The translations under genes and the position numbers were made by a program. This document shows, one piece after another, positions 17,160 to 26,357 of a DNA stretch of 64,000 bases. How positions within the stretch are numbered: the stretch's first letter is position 1; every line of letters begins with the position of its first letter. Source of the DNA: Pseudomonas sp. dw_358 (GTDB lineage Bacteria > Pseudomonadota > Gammaproteobacteria > Pseudomonadales > Pseudomonadaceae). The stretch spans positions 1-64,000 of the forward strand of contig NZ_JAAVUX010000006.1 of assembly GCF_018449655.1 (NCBI RefSeq), written 5' to 3'. The notes under the pieces were generated by a model, which saw nothing but the letters and a program-made list of their open reading frames with translations, searched no databases and had not been told where the DNA came from.

Positions 17160-17468
17160 TTACACGGTACTGCCCGGCAACTGATTCAAGCGAATCTGCT
17201 CCATGGGCTCGGCCAATATCTTTTCCAGCACCGGCATGGCATTGGTCAGGGTCGGTGCTTTCATGTGCGCTTGCAGCGCCGCTTCATCATCCCAGCTTTC
17301 ATAGGACACGAACCGCGTCGGGTCTTTCAGGTCCACCAGCAGGGCATAGGCCTGGCACCCCGGCTCTTGTTGAAAATGGGGCAGTGCAGCCTGCAGCAGG
17401 GTATGCAGCTGCGCTTCCTTGCCCGGGGTGGCTTTCATGATGGCGACGACATTGAGGGGGGTGCTCAT
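17160..17468 (-). CDS. Antibiotic biosynthesis monooxygenase (ABM) domain protein, putative quinol monooxygenase
   Basis: A 102-residue single-domain protein of the dimeric ferredoxin-like ABM/YgiN fold. It shows the typical YESWDDEAALQAHMKAPT segment (about 56-73) and an N-terminal strand VVAIMKATPGKE. Family members oxidise quinols without cofactors or act in reactive-species stress. AAGGA precedes the ATG at 17468. It is convergent with argC. The substrate is unknown. Confidence 0.75.
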   Translation of the reverse strand: MSTPLNVVAIMKATPGKEAQLHTLLQAALPHFQQEPGCQAYALLVDLKDPTRFVSYESWDDEAALQAHMKAPTLTNAMPVLEKILAEPMEQIRLNQLPGSTV

Positions 17469-17557
17469 GGGCTGCGTCCTTGAGTGGCGCCGGGATGGGG
17501 CCATTAATCACTCCGACAGGCGCCACGGCGTTTCGATCAAAAGGATTTCTGCGCCCG

Positions 17558-19321
17558 TCAGGCGTTATCCGCCGGCCGCAGCCACTCCATCAACGCAAAC
17601 AGGCCGCAGACAATCACCAGCACCACCACCGAAGCTGCCGCCAGGGTGGGCGAGACCTGCAACAGGATGCTGTCCCACATTTGCTTGGGCAGCGTGGTCT
17701 TCAGGCCGCCGCCGATGAACATCGCCACGGTCAGTTCCTCGAACGACTGCAGAAATGCAGTGACCAGGCCTGCGAACAGACCGGCCTTGATCAGCGGCAA
17801 GGTGACCTTGCAAAACACCCGCCATGGCGGCGCACCCAGGGTCGAAGCCGCCTGATCCAGCCGCCAGTCGTAATGCTTGAAGGTCGCCAGCAGTACCACG
17901 AAGGCCATCGGCAAGGCGATTACCGTGTGCCCGATGATGATGCCCAAATTGGTGGCCACCAGTGACATCTTCGCAAACAGATAGAACAGCGAAACCGAGA
18001 TGACGATAGGCGGAATGATCATCGGCAGCATGAAGATCAAAAACGCCAGGCCGCCGAGGCGGCTGCGGCTGCGCGCCAGGCCGAACGCGGCGAGGGTAGC
18101 GATTGGCAGGGTGATCACGGCCGTGGCAATGCCGATGCCGAAGGAGCGCAAGGTGGCACTCATCCATAGCTCGGAATGCACGTATTCGCTGAACCATTTC
18201 ACGCTCCAACTGGGGGGCGGAAAGGACAGGAAGGTCGAGCCGGTAAAGGCCATCGGGATGAAGGCCAGAATCGGCACCACCAGCACGGCAATCAGCAACC
18301 ACGCATAGCTGGACAGCAGCCAGCCCGCCTGGCGCTCGCCGAACAGCCGCGCGTAACCACGGGCCAGCGCGTCACACAGATCGCCCATCATACGGCCGAT
18401 GCCCAGGCCCAGGGCGCGCATCAGGCCGCTGCTGTTGTGCTGGCCCGAGCTTTCTCCCGACAGTGTGGAAAGGCCAAAGGTACGGTCGTAGACAAAACAA
18501 CTCGCCAAGGCCGCCAGCACCAGCATCACCGCAATGGCCGCGCCCATCTGCCAGTTTTGTAGCTGGTTGATTTGCACGATGATCAGCTGACTGAGCTGAG
18601 TGTCCTTGGCACCGCCCAGCAGCGTCGGCACGATGAAAAAGCCGAGGGAGGAAATGAACGTCAGCAAGCCTGCGGCGGCCACCCCTGGCATCGACAGGGG
18701 CAGATATATTCGCCAAAACCGCTGCGGCGCGCTGGCGCCCAGGGTATCGGCGGCCTGGGTGAGACGGCTGTCTATCTGGTTCATGATCGGCAGCATCACC
18801 ACCACGGTCAGTGGCAGCATGGTATGGACCATGGCGAATACCACGGTGGCGCGTTGAAACAGTAACTCGGCCGGGGCCATGCCAAGGGCCGTCAGCAGGT
18901 CATTGACCACGCCGTTGCGGCCGAGAAACACCAGCCAGGCGAAGTTTTTGACCAAGGCGCTGGTCCAGAATGGCAGCAACACGAACAACGCCGAAATCCT
19001 CTGCCGGCGAGGGCTCAGGCGCGCCAGCCAGTAGGCCAGCGGGTAGCCCAGCCCCAGACACCACAGCGTGGTCTGCAAGGCCACGTTGAACGTGGACAGG
19101 AGCGTTCGGGTATAGACGTTGCCGGCGAAGACCTTGTCGAAAGCCGAAAGGGTCCAAACGCCGGTGTGCGGGTCCTTGAGGCTTACCAGCAACAGTTGCC
19201 AGGAGGGGTAGAGCAGGAAGACGGTCAGAAACAGTACGCCGGGTAAGGCCAGCCAAAGCGCACCCAACTGCATGCGCGGACTTCGGGCGATCTCGGGGGC
19301 TGCGATGGCCAGGTCACTCAT
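17558..19321 (-). CDS. ABC transporter permease, two permease domains fused (polyamine/iron importer type)
   Basis: A 587-residue inner-membrane protein made of two complete permease modules. Each has about six helices and its own EAA-like loop: AADTLGASAPQRFWRIYLPL in the first half and AASTLGAPPWRVFCKVTLPL in the second. Such fusions replace the usual PotB and PotC pair. It is the last gene of a four-gene operon with an ATPase, a Tat-exported binding protein and an FMN monooxygenase. The substrate is unknown; the operon suggests a compound that is oxidised on entry. Confidence 0.85.
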   Translation of the reverse strand: MSDLAIAAPEIARSPRMQLGALWLALPGVLFLTVFLLYPSWQLLLVSLKDPHTGVWTLSAFDKVFAGNVYTRTLLSTFNVALQTTLWCLGLGYPLAYWLARLSPRRQRISALFVLLPFWTSALVKNFAWLVFLGRNGVVNDLLTALGMAPAELLFQRATVVFAMVHTMLPLTVVVMLPIMNQIDSRLTQAADTLGASAPQRFWRIYLPLSMPGVAAAGLLTFISSLGFFIVPTLLGGAKDTQLSQLIIVQINQLQNWQMGAAIAVMLVLAALASCFVYDRTFGLSTLSGESSGQHNSSGLMRALGLGIGRMMGDLCDALARGYARLFGERQAGWLLSSYAWLLIAVLVVPILAFIPMAFTGSTFLSFPPPSWSVKWFSEYVHSELWMSATLRSFGIGIATAVITLPIATLAAFGLARSRSRLGGLAFLIFMLPMIIPPIVISVSLFYLFAKMSLVATNLGIIIGHTVIALPMAFVVLLATFKHYDWRLDQAASTLGAPPWRVFCKVTLPLIKAGLFAGLVTAFLQSFEELTVAMFIGGGLKTTLPKQMWDSILLQVSPTLAAASVVVLVIVCGLFALMEWLRPADNA

Positions 19322-19339
19322 GCCCGGGTCCTCCTCTGC

Positions 19340-20674
19340 TTACTTGGCGTGACGGTTGGTGGGCCGGCTCAGGCCCAGATGGTCGCGCAGGGTCGTGCCG
19401 GTGTATTCGCGCTTCATCAGGTCACGCTCCTGCAACAGCGGCACCACGTGTTCGACGAAGTCCTGCATACCGCCGGGCATGGTGTGGAATATCATCATGA
19501 AACCATCGGCCGCACCGGCTTCCAGCCACTCCTGCATGTGGTCGGCGACCTGGGTGGCGGTGCCGCGAAAGGTCACGTTACCCCGCTCATAGCGCATGCA
19601 CATCTCGCGCAGGGTAAGTTTCTCCTCGCGGATCATGCTGACGATGTAGTCGAAGTAGGCCTTGTGGAAGTTGGACACCGCCGGGATGCGCGACTCGGGA
19701 ATCGGCTCGTCCAGGGGCAGGTCCGATAGGTCGGTTTCCAGGTCCTGGGCCAGGCGCATGCGGCCGACGTCGGGGTGGATCATGCTCTGCAGATGCTGGT
19801 ATTTCGCTTCCGCTTCCTCGGTGGTGGCGCCAATGACAACCGACAGGCCGGTGAGGATCTTCAACGAATCGGCGCTGCGGCCGAATTTCACCACGCGGGC
19901 CTTCAGGTCGTCGTAGAAGACTTTGCCTTTCTCCACCGTCGGGTCGGAGGCGAACACCACTTCGGCAGTACGCGCGGCGAAATCCTTGCCGGTTTCCGAA
20001 GCGCCGGCCTGGATGATTACCGGTTTGCCCTGGGGCGAGCGGGCGATGTTGAGGGCCCCGTGCACGGTGAAATATTCGCCGTCGTGATCCACTGGGTGCT
20101 GTTTTTCGGCAATAAAGTTCAGGCCGTTCTTGCGGTCATTGACGAAGGCATCGTCTTCCCAGGTGTCCCAGAGCTTTTCCACCACGTCGACGAACTCAAT
20201 GGCCTTGTCGTAGCGTTTGGCGTGGGGCGGCAGTTTGTCCAGACCGAAATTGCGTGCAGCGTAGTCATTGGCGCTGGTGACCACGTTCCAGGCCGCGCGG
20301 CCGTGGCTGAGATGGTCCAGGGAGGCAAACTGGCGTGCCAGGTTATAGGGTTCCATGAAACTGGTGGACGCGGTGGCACCCAGGCCGATGTGTTTCGTCG
20401 CCACGGCCAACGCCGAGAGCAGGGTGATGGGCTCGAACACGTTCATGAACATCGGGAAGCGGCTCCACGCGTACAGGTTGTCTGTGCGGGCGGCCGGGGT
20501 GTCGGCGATGAAGAAAATGTCGAAGCAGCCGCGCTCGGCCAGTCGAGCCATGGCGATGAAGTGTTCGATGCTGGTGGACGCGTCATCGAGGGTGCCTGTC
20601 TGCATCCACGAGGCGGGGTGTGCGCCGGTGCCTTGCACCAGCGTGGCGAGGGCCATGTGGCGTGGGGTGGTCAT
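19340..20674 (-). CDS. LLM-class flavin-dependent monooxygenase (NtaA/SnaA/DszA family)
   Basis: A 444-residue cytoplasmic FMNH2-dependent monooxygenase of the family that includes nitrilotriacetate monooxygenase, DszA and pristinamycin synthase subunit SnaA. Visible family stretches are the FIADTPAAR region (about 55-63), LDHLSHGRAAWNVVTS (about 124-139) and RSPQGKPVIIQAGASETGKDFAA (near 215-237). CAGGAG precedes the ATG. It lies between the binding-protein and permease genes of an ABC importer, so it probably attacks the imported compound. It is rich in methionine (about 20), unlike the sulfur-poor proteins elsewhere in the window, which argues against a sulfur-starvation role. Confidence 0.85.
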   Translation of the reverse strand: MTTPRHMALATLVQGTGAHPASWMQTGTLDDASTSIEHFIAMARLAERGCFDIFFIADTPAARTDNLYAWSRFPMFMNVFEPITLLSALAVATKHIGLGATASTSFMEPYNLARQFASLDHLSHGRAAWNVVTSANDYAARNFGLDKLPPHAKRYDKAIEFVDVVEKLWDTWEDDAFVNDRKNGLNFIAEKQHPVDHDGEYFTVHGALNIARSPQGKPVIIQAGASETGKDFAARTAEVVFASDPTVEKGKVFYDDLKARVVKFGRSADSLKILTGLSVVIGATTEEAEAKYQHLQSMIHPDVGRMRLAQDLETDLSDLPLDEPIPESRIPAVSNFHKAYFDYIVSMIREEKLTLREMCMRYERGNVTFRGTATQVADHMQEWLEAGAADGFMMIFHTMPGGMQDFVEHVVPLLQERDLMKREYTGTTLRDHLGLSRPTNRHAK

Positions 20675-20731
20675 GTTCAGCTCCTGGGGCCGGGGTTCAT
20701 TTTTGCCTGTAGGGCAGACACAAGTGCTGGA

Positions 20732-21802
20732 TCATCCCAACATCCACTCCTGAAACCGCTCCGTCACGGCGTCATAGTTGGCGCCCCACCAGACCACATC
20801 CATCGGCGTCAGGCCTTTGAGGTTTTCCGGCGAGCTGGGCAGTACCTTGGCCCGCTCGGGCGAGAGAATGTCGAACGCCTTCTTGTTGGTCGGGCCGTTG
20901 GCGACGATGCCCGAGAAGATCGCCTGCTGTTCGGGACGCAGGCAGAACGCCACGAACTTGCGCGCCAGATCCAGACGCGGGGTGCCCAGCGGAATCGACC
21001 AGCCATCCACCGAATACAGCCCTTTCCAGATGATTTCCAACGGCGTGCCGGCGCTGATGGCGGCATAGCCACGGGCGGACCAGGTGTCGGAGATGTCCAC
21101 TTCGCCGTTTTGCAAGATCTGGGTGTTCTGCGCCCCGGCCGTCCACCACACAGCAACGTCGTTGCGGATGGCGTCGAGTTTTTTGAAGGCCCGGTCCACG
21201 TCCAGCGGGTACAGATCTTTGGGTGCTACGCCATCGGCCAGCAGGGCCATTTCCAGCACGCCCCAGCCGCTCTTGTACAGGCCGCGGCGGCCGGGAAATT
21301 TCTTCGCGTCCCAGAAATCCGCCCAGTCGGTCGGGGCGTTGCCGGCGAATTTCTGCTTGTTGTACGCCATGACGATGCCGAACACCGAGAAGCCCAGCCA
21401 AGTGCTGGTGGCCATGCCAGGGAGGATGTCACTGATCTGAGCAGCCGGCAGGTTGAGGTCGGCCAGGTAGTTTTTCGGGGTGGTCAGCCGCGCGACGTTG
21501 TCCTGGGTGACCATGCTCACATCCCAGATGAAAGTGTTGGCGTCCACCAGCAGCTTGAACTGGGTCACTGGATCGGAATCGTGGGCGACGCCAATCACCT
21601 TGATGCCGGTCTCTTTCTCGAACGGATCATAAAACGCCGCCTTGATCGCCGGCGCTACCGCACCGCCGACGTCGGCCACGGTGATGGTCTCGGCGCCAAA
21701 GGCACGGTTACCGGTCCAGATAGTCGGCGCGGCCATTGCCGCGGCGGCGACACCGGCCCCCTTGATCACACTGCGTCGCGAAAAACCCTTGCTGTCTGGC
21801 AT
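20732..21802 (-). CDS. ABC transporter periplasmic binding protein, Tat-exported, polyamine type
   Basis: A 356-residue solute-binding protein of the spermidine/putrescine-binding (PotD/PotF) type. The N-terminus SRRSVIKGAGVAAAAMAAP is a twin-arginine signal, so it is probably folded before export. The start is ATG 21802 with GGGGGA upstream; an in-frame TTG precedes it. It sits between the ATPase and monooxygenase genes. It should deliver substrate to the fused permease. Ligand identity cannot be inferred, since this family also binds opines, phosphonates and aromatic compounds. Confidence 0.82.
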   Translation of the reverse strand: MPDSKGFSRRSVIKGAGVAAAAMAAPTIWTGNRAFGAETITVADVGGAVAPAIKAAFYDPFEKETGIKVIGVAHDSDPVTQFKLLVDANTFIWDVSMVTQDNVARLTTPKNYLADLNLPAAQISDILPGMATSTWLGFSVFGIVMAYNKQKFAGNAPTDWADFWDAKKFPGRRGLYKSGWGVLEMALLADGVAPKDLYPLDVDRAFKKLDAIRNDVAVWWTAGAQNTQILQNGEVDISDTWSARGYAAISAGTPLEIIWKGLYSVDGWSIPLGTPRLDLARKFVAFCLRPEQQAIFSGIVANGPTNKKAFDILSPERAKVLPSSPENLKGLTPMDVVWWGANYDAVTERFQEWMLG

Positions 21803-21838
21803 CAACGCGTTCCCCCGGTTGGTTTCATTTGTAAGATG

Positions 21839-22945
21839 TCAGGCCTTGAGCACATGACCCTGATGAGTAGGCCACTGCACGCCGAGTACGGCGCCAAGCG
21901 GCAATGACGGCATTCCTGAAGCGCGACGCGCGATGATCGAATTGCCGGAGGCCAGACGCAGCACCACCCGAGTCTCGACCCCGGCGTACACCGACTCGAT
22001 GACCTGGCCCTGCACCACACCGGTGTCTTCCAGAACGATGTGTTCGGGGCGGACCACCAGCGCCGCCTGATCGCCCGGGGCGAAGCCATGGCCGCCAGGC
22101 AGGGCGAACGTACCGTCGGCCGACTCGATCCGATCACCCGTCATGACGCGTCCTTGGATCACGTTGGAGAGCCCGATGAACCGCGCCACCGCCACACTGC
22201 GTGGACGCTCGTACATCACCTGCGGCGCATCGATCTGCTCGATGCGGCCGTTATGCATCAGGCAGATACGATCCGACAGAGCCAGGGCTTCATCCTGGTC
22301 GTGGGTGACGAAAATGATGGTCGAGCCGGTTTCGCGGTGCAGTCGCTTGATCTCCATCTGCATGGACTCGCGCAACTGCCGGTCCAGCGCCGACAGCGGC
22401 TCGTCCATCAGGATCAGCGACGGCTTGTAGACGAAGCAGCGGGCCAGCGCGACGCGTTGCTGCTGACCGCCGGAGAGCTCGCGGGGGAAACGCTGGTGCA
22501 GGTCCTTCAAGCCGACCATGGCCAGAGCGTCGGCCACTTGCACCCTGGCCTCGCTACGGGACACACCGCGCATGTCCAGGGCAAAGGCGACGTTCTGCGC
22601 CACGGTCAGGTGAGGGAACAACGCGTAGTTCTGAAACACCACACCGATGCCGCGCTTGTGCGCTGGCGCGTGCGTCTGGTCCTGACCATCGATGACAATG
22701 CGCCCACTGCTGGGCGCCACCAGGCCGCTGATGACCTGAAGCAAGGTGGTCTTGCCCGAGCCGGAAGCGCCCAGCAGGGTCAACAACTCACCGCTGCGTA
22801 CCTCCAGGTTGAGGGATTGCAGCGCGCAGATGTTGCCGTAGTGCTTGCTCAGCGCCTCGATGCGCAGCTTGATGAGCGCTGTGGCCTCGGTTTTGGTGGA
22901 GGATTCGGGGGTATTGAAAGTGAGGGGTTTTGCCTGGGCCTGCAT
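21839..22945 (-). CDS. ABC transporter ATP-binding protein, PotA-like
   Basis: The ATPase of the importer encoded downstream; 368 residues. It shows Walker A GASGSGKTT, signature LSGGQQQR, Walker B LILMDEPLSALD and a C-terminal TOBE-type domain (about 285-365). I chose the ATG at 22945, with GGAGGT about 10 nt upstream; an in-frame GTG at 22963 is possible. It is the first gene of the operon and is preceded by about 250 bp of non-coding DNA with a small palindrome at 23074-23087. Confidence 0.85.
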   Translation of the reverse strand: MQAQAKPLTFNTPESSTKTEATALIKLRIEALSKHYGNICALQSLNLEVRSGELLTLLGASGSGKTTLLQVISGLVAPSSGRIVIDGQDQTHAPAHKRGIGVVFQNYALFPHLTVAQNVAFALDMRGVSRSEARVQVADALAMVGLKDLHQRFPRELSGGQQQRVALARCFVYKPSLILMDEPLSALDRQLRESMQMEIKRLHRETGSTIIFVTHDQDEALALSDRICLMHNGRIEQIDAPQVMYERPRSVAVARFIGLSNVIQGRVMTGDRIESADGTFALPGGHGFAPGDQAALVVRPEHIVLEDTGVVQGQVIESVYAGVETRVVLRLASGNSIIARRASGMPSLPLGAVLGVQWPTHQGHVLKA

Positions 22946-23073
22946 GCTCGATTCGACCTCCACTGCGGGCGACGCGGCAGGGTGTGGGGGGGTGAACCCA
23001 GCCCTGTATAGACAGGGTTTTGCAAGGGTGGTGCCAGTTTGGCGCCGGGGTGGCCGAGGCGGAGTTTAACTAG

Positions 23074-23087
23074 CTGATTAAAATCAG
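23074..23087. promoter_or_regulatory. Small palindrome upstream of the ABC/monooxygenase operon
   Basis: CTGATT-AA-AATCAG is a perfect 14-bp palindrome in an AT-rich patch about 130 bp before the ATPase start. It is a plausible operator for the operon. Short palindromes also occur by chance, so the call is weak. Confidence 0.25.
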
Positions 23088-23196
23088 ATATTTCGTCTGG
23101 TGAAGGAGGAGGGATGACAGGCGCAGTCGCTGACGGTGCCAGGCCTTGCACGATATGGGGGCGGTGACGGGTTTGGCGCCCTTAGTTGATCAGTGT

Positions 23197-24258
23197 TCAT
23201 GAGGCGGGCCTTACCCGATCCTCATAACCCACCACAGCCCCCTCCACCCGAACCCCAACCACCTCCCCGACCTGCGGGCAGGCATGCCCTGGCAGCCGGG
23301 CAATCAAAGCGGTCGACAGCACCTCCAGAAGATCGAGATGCACACAGGCATCATGCCCGTAGTAATCCACTTTCACGACCCGCGCCGTGACGGTGTTCGC
23401 ACCCTCCTCAACAGTCCCGATCCTGACCTGCTCCGGCCGCAGCAACACCTGTACCGGCCCGGCAGGCATCGGCGCCATGAGTGGGGAAGTACCCAGTGCA
23501 AACACCACTTGAGTACCCTCGACCCGCCCAGGCAACAACATCGCATCGCCGACAAACCGCGCCAACTCCGGCGTCACAGGCATCCGATACAACTGCTCGG
23601 GACTCGCCACCTGCACCAGCTCGCCGCTCCACAGCACCGCCACCTCGTTGCCCATGGACAGTGCTTCGGACTGGTCATGGGTCACCAGCAAGGCTGTCGC
23701 GCCGGCGGCCGAGAGCGCCTGGGCCACGGCCTGCCGGGTCTCCACGCGCAGGCCGGCATCCAACGAAGAAAACGGCTCGTCGAGCAAGACCAGGGTCGGG
23801 GCGGGCGCCAGCGCCCGGGCCAGCGCAATGCGTTGTTGTTGGCCTCCAGACAATGAATGAGGTGAGCGCCCGGCAAAGTCGGCGGGCAGGCCCACCAGTT
23901 CCAGCAATTCATCGACGCGGTGACGGGTCTTGCGCAGTGCGCGTGGCAAACCGAAAACGATGTTCTCGGCCACCGACAGGTGCGGGAACAGCGCGCCTTC
24001 CTGTGCCACGTAGCCGATGCGGCGCTGCTCGGGCGGGACGAAGATACCGGGTCCGGAGACCTCTTGGCCATTGATCCGAATGCTCCCTCCATCGCCCCGT
24101 TCGAAGCCGCACAGCAGCCGCAACAGCGTGGTCTTGCCGCTGCCCGACGGACCGAGGATCGCCACCAGGCTGCCGGAGGCGACCGACAGGTCGATGTCGC
24201 GCAAGACTGCGATGTTACCGAAGTTTTTGCGCAAGCCGCGAATGTCTACATCAGCCAT
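23197..24258 (-). CDS. Orphan ABC transporter ATP-binding protein, FbpC-like
   Basis: A 353-residue ATPase with Walker [10 protein letters not shown], signature LSGGQQQR, Walker B LVLLDEPFSSLD and a C-terminal TOBE domain. It is most like ferric-iron or phosphonate importer ATPases (FbpC type). AGGT precedes the ATG at 24258. Directly upstream, only the 3' end of a probable permease gene remains (24267-about 24420), and no binding-protein gene is next to it. The transporter is therefore probably broken, and the ATPase, although intact in sequence, may have no partner or may serve another permease. Confidence 0.75.
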   Translation of the reverse strand: MADVDIRGLRKNFGNIAVLRDIDLSVASGSLVAILGPSGSGKTTLLRLLCGFERGDGGSIRINGQEVSGPGIFVPPEQRRIGYVAQEGALFPHLSVAENIVFGLPRALRKTRHRVDELLELVGLPADFAGRSPHSLSGGQQQRIALARALAPAPTLVLLDEPFSSLDAGLRVETRQAVAQALSAAGATALLVTHDQSEALSMGNEVAVLWSGELVQVASPEQLYRMPVTPELARFVGDAMLLPGRVEGTQVVFALGTSPLMAPMPAGPVQVLLRPEQVRIGTVEEGANTVTARVVKVDYYGHDACVHLDLLEVLSTALIARLPGHACPQVGEVVGVRVEGAVVGYEDRVRPAS

Positions 24259-24266
24259 GCCGATAC

Positions 24267-24420
24267 CTATGATGAGTGGCTTCCCAGCACTGCCGATTTG
24301 CCAAACAGCGACATCAGCAGCCAGATCGAAAACAGTGAAATGCCGACCAGCATAGCGGCAAAAGGTGCAGCGGCGGCAAAGGCCAGCGCCGAGGCTTGGT
24401 GGGTTCTCGACAAGACTTGA
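24267..24420 (-). pseudogene. Probable C-terminal remnant of an ABC permease
   Basis: In the reading frame that stops at 24267-24269 the last ~45 codons give SRTHQASALAFAAAAPFAAM, then a hydrophobic helix and SLFGKSAVLGSHSS. This looks like the last membrane segment of an importer permease. The stop is only 8 bp from the downstream ATPase start, the spacing expected in an operon. Upstream the similarity stops, and the frame runs into the tRNA-Arg terminator. I infer that most of the permease was deleted. The open frame continues to 24527, but its start lies in unrelated sequence. Confidence 0.4.
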
Positions 24421-24471
24421 GATAAGCCCTTGAAGTCAAGTTGATGGGTAGGGGGTAGGGTTTGATGGCAC

Positions 24472-24507
24472 AAAAAAAGCCCCGCCTGGCAGACCCGGCG
24501 GGGCTTT
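24472..24507 (-). terminator. Rho-independent terminator of tRNA-Arg
   Basis: On the minus strand AAAGCCCCGCC pairs with GGCGGGGCTTT around a 10-nt loop, followed by a run of seven T. It lies about 75 bp downstream of the tRNA 3' end. The complementary strand also has A/T flanks, so it may work weakly in both directions. Confidence 0.8.
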
Positions 24508-24583
24508 GTTGCGCCTGAAGCTGCCACCTTCCTGTCAGGAAGGATTCACAGTTCGGCGAAGAGGCTGACAGCCTCGAATGAGA

Positions 24584-24660
24584 TGGTGCACCAGGCGGGA
24601 TTCGAACCCACGACCCCTGCCTTCGGAGGGCAGTACTCTATCCAGCTGAGCTACTGGTGC
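24584..24660 (-). tRNA. tRNA-Arg (anticodon CCG)
   Basis: A 77-nt cloverleaf can be drawn on the minus strand. The acceptor stem pairs GCACCAG with CTGGTGC and is followed by an A discriminator and an encoded CCA. The D-arm reads AGCTCAGCTGGATAGAGT, the anticodon stem CTGCC/GGCAG holds loop CTCCGAA (anticodon CCG, reading CGG), and the T-loop is GTTCGAATC. It is flanked on its 3' side by a terminator and a truncated gene. Confidence 0.95.
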
Positions 24661-24836
24661 AACGCGGGCGCCATGATACCCATCTACCTGCCGTGCGTCT
24701 ATTGCGACGAGAGGTGAGCTATATTCTTTCGGTTGCCGGGGTCCAAACGTTGGGTGCTCGATAAAAACGACGGATCCGCCCACGGACGTTCTTTTTTTCG
24801 AACGGCCTATTGTCCTTTCACCCCATAGATCCTAGG

Positions 24837-24850
24837 ATCTCGTTCGAGAT
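24837..24850. promoter_or_regulatory. Palindrome upstream of gabD
   Basis: ATCTCG-TT-CGAGAT is a perfect 14-bp palindrome, 64 bp before the gabD start. It could be an operator in the gabD promoter region. No other support is visible. Confidence 0.3.
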
Positions 24851-24914
24851 TTCAAACGATCTTCCACATCCCCATCAGCGCCGTCCGTACACGGGGCTAA
24901 TAAAGGAAGCCGAC

Positions 24915-26357
24915 ATGCAACTGAAAGATTCGAATCTGTTCCGCCAGAAAGCCTACGTCGACGGTGCATGGCTGGACGCGGACGGCGGGCAGACGATCAA
25001 GGTCAACAACCCGGCCACTGACGAAATCCTGGGCACGGTGCCGAAAATGGGTGCAGCCGAGACCCGTCGTGCCATCGAGGCGGCCGACAAGGCGCTACCG
25101 GCCTGGCGTGCCCTGACCGCCAAGGAGCGCTCGAACAAGCTGCGCCGCTGGTTTGAATTGATGATCGAAAACCAGGACGATCTCGGCCGCCTGATGACCC
25201 TGGAGCAGGGCAAGCCGCTGGCTGAAGCCAAAGGCGAGATCGCCTACGCCGCTTCCTTTATCGAGTGGTTCGCCGAAGAAGCCAAGCGCGTGTACGGCGA
25301 CACTATCCCCGGGCACCAGCCGGACAAGCGCTTGATCGTGATCAAGCAACCGATCGGGGTCACCGCGGCCATCACGCCGTGGAACTTCCCGGCGGCGATG
25401 ATCACCCGCAAAGCTGGCCCGGCTCTGGCCGCGGGTTGCACCATGGTGCTCAAGCCGGCCTCGCAGACGCCGTTCTCGGCCTTGGCCCTGGCTGAGCTGG
25501 CCGAACGTGCCGGTATTCCGAAAGGCGTGTTCAACGTGGTCACCGGCAGCGCTGGCGACATTGGCGGCGAGCTGACCAGCAACCCGATCATCCGCAAGCT
25601 GTCGTTCACCGGCTCGACTGAAATCGGTCGCCAGTTGATGGCCGAGTGCGCCCATGACATCAAGAAGGTCTCGCTGGAGTTGGGGGGCAACGCGCCCTTT
25701 ATCGTGTTCGACGACGCTGACCTGGACAAGGCCGTCGAAGGCGCGATCATCTCCAAGTACCGCAACAACGGCCAGACCTGCGTCTGCGCCAACCGTCTGT
25801 ATGTGCAGGATTCGGTCTACGACGCCTTCGCCGAGAAGCTGAAAGTGGCGGTGAACAAGCTGAAAATCGGCAACGGTCTGGAAGAAGGCACCACCACCGG
25901 CCCGCTGATCGATGGCAAGGCCGTGGCCAAGGTTCAGGAGCACATCGCCGACGCCCTGAGCAAAGGCGCGACCGTGCTGACCGGCGGCAAGCTGATCGAA
26001 GGTAATTTCTTCGAGCCGACCGTGCTGGTCAATGTGGCCAAGAACTCTGCCGTGGCGAAGGAAGAAACCTTCGGCCCGCTGGCGCCGCTGTTTCGCTTCA
26101 AGGACGAGGCCGAAGTGATCGCCATGGCCAACGACACCGAGTTCGGCCTGGCGTCGTACTTCTACGCCCGTGACCTGAGCCGCGTGTTCCGTGTGGCGGA
26201 AGCGCTGGAATACGGCATGGTGGGGATCAACACCGGCCTGATCTCCAACGAAGTCGCGCCGTTTGGCGGGATCAAGGCGTCGGGCCTGGGCCGTGAAGGC
26301 TCCAAGTACGGCATCGAAGACTACCTGGAAATCAAATACCTCTGCATTTCGGTCTGA
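24915..26357 (+). CDS. gabD: NADP-dependent succinate-semialdehyde dehydrogenase
   Basis: It oxidises succinate semialdehyde to succinate in GABA, putrescine and lysine-derived aminovalerate catabolism. It has 480 residues, normal for GabD. Catalytic residues are seen in LELGGNAPF (Glu, near 255) and NNGQTCVCANR (Cys, near 288), and cofactor-binding stretches are ITPWNFPAAM and SFTGSTEIGRQL. The ATG at 24915 has AAAGGA upstream; the longer frame lacks a site. gabT follows after 126 bp, as in other pseudomonads. Confidence 0.95.
   Translation: MQLKDSNLFRQKAYVDGAWLDADGGQTIKVNNPATDEILGTVPKMGAAETRRAIEAADKALPAWRALTAKERSNKLRRWFELMIENQDDLGRLMTLEQGKPLAEAKGEIAYAASFIEWFAEEAKRVYGDTIPGHQPDKRLIVIKQPIGVTAAITPWNFPAAMITRKAGPALAAGCTMVLKPASQTPFSALALAELAERAGIPKGVFNVVTGSAGDIGGELTSNPIIRKLSFTGSTEIGRQLMAECAHDIKKVSLELGGNAPFIVFDDADLDKAVEGAIISKYRNNGQTCVCANRLYVQDSVYDAFAEKLKVAVNKLKIGNGLEEGTTTGPLIDGKAVAKVQEHIADALSKGATVLTGGKLIEGNFFEPTVLVNVAKNSAVAKEETFGPLAPLFRFKDEAEVIAMANDTEFGLASYFYARDLSRVFRVAEALEYGMVGINTGLISNEVAPFGGIKASGLGREGSKYGIEDYLEIKYLCISV

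Noticed and set aside
19775..21907. A 710-codon plus-strand open frame over the monooxygenase and binding-protein genes
   Set aside because: It spans two real minus-strand genes and their intergenic gap and has no domain or start signal.
24837..24850. Integration attachment site near tRNA-Arg
   Set aside because: A palindrome is present upstream of gabD, but I found no direct copy of the tRNA 3' end in the window, so I do not call an att site.
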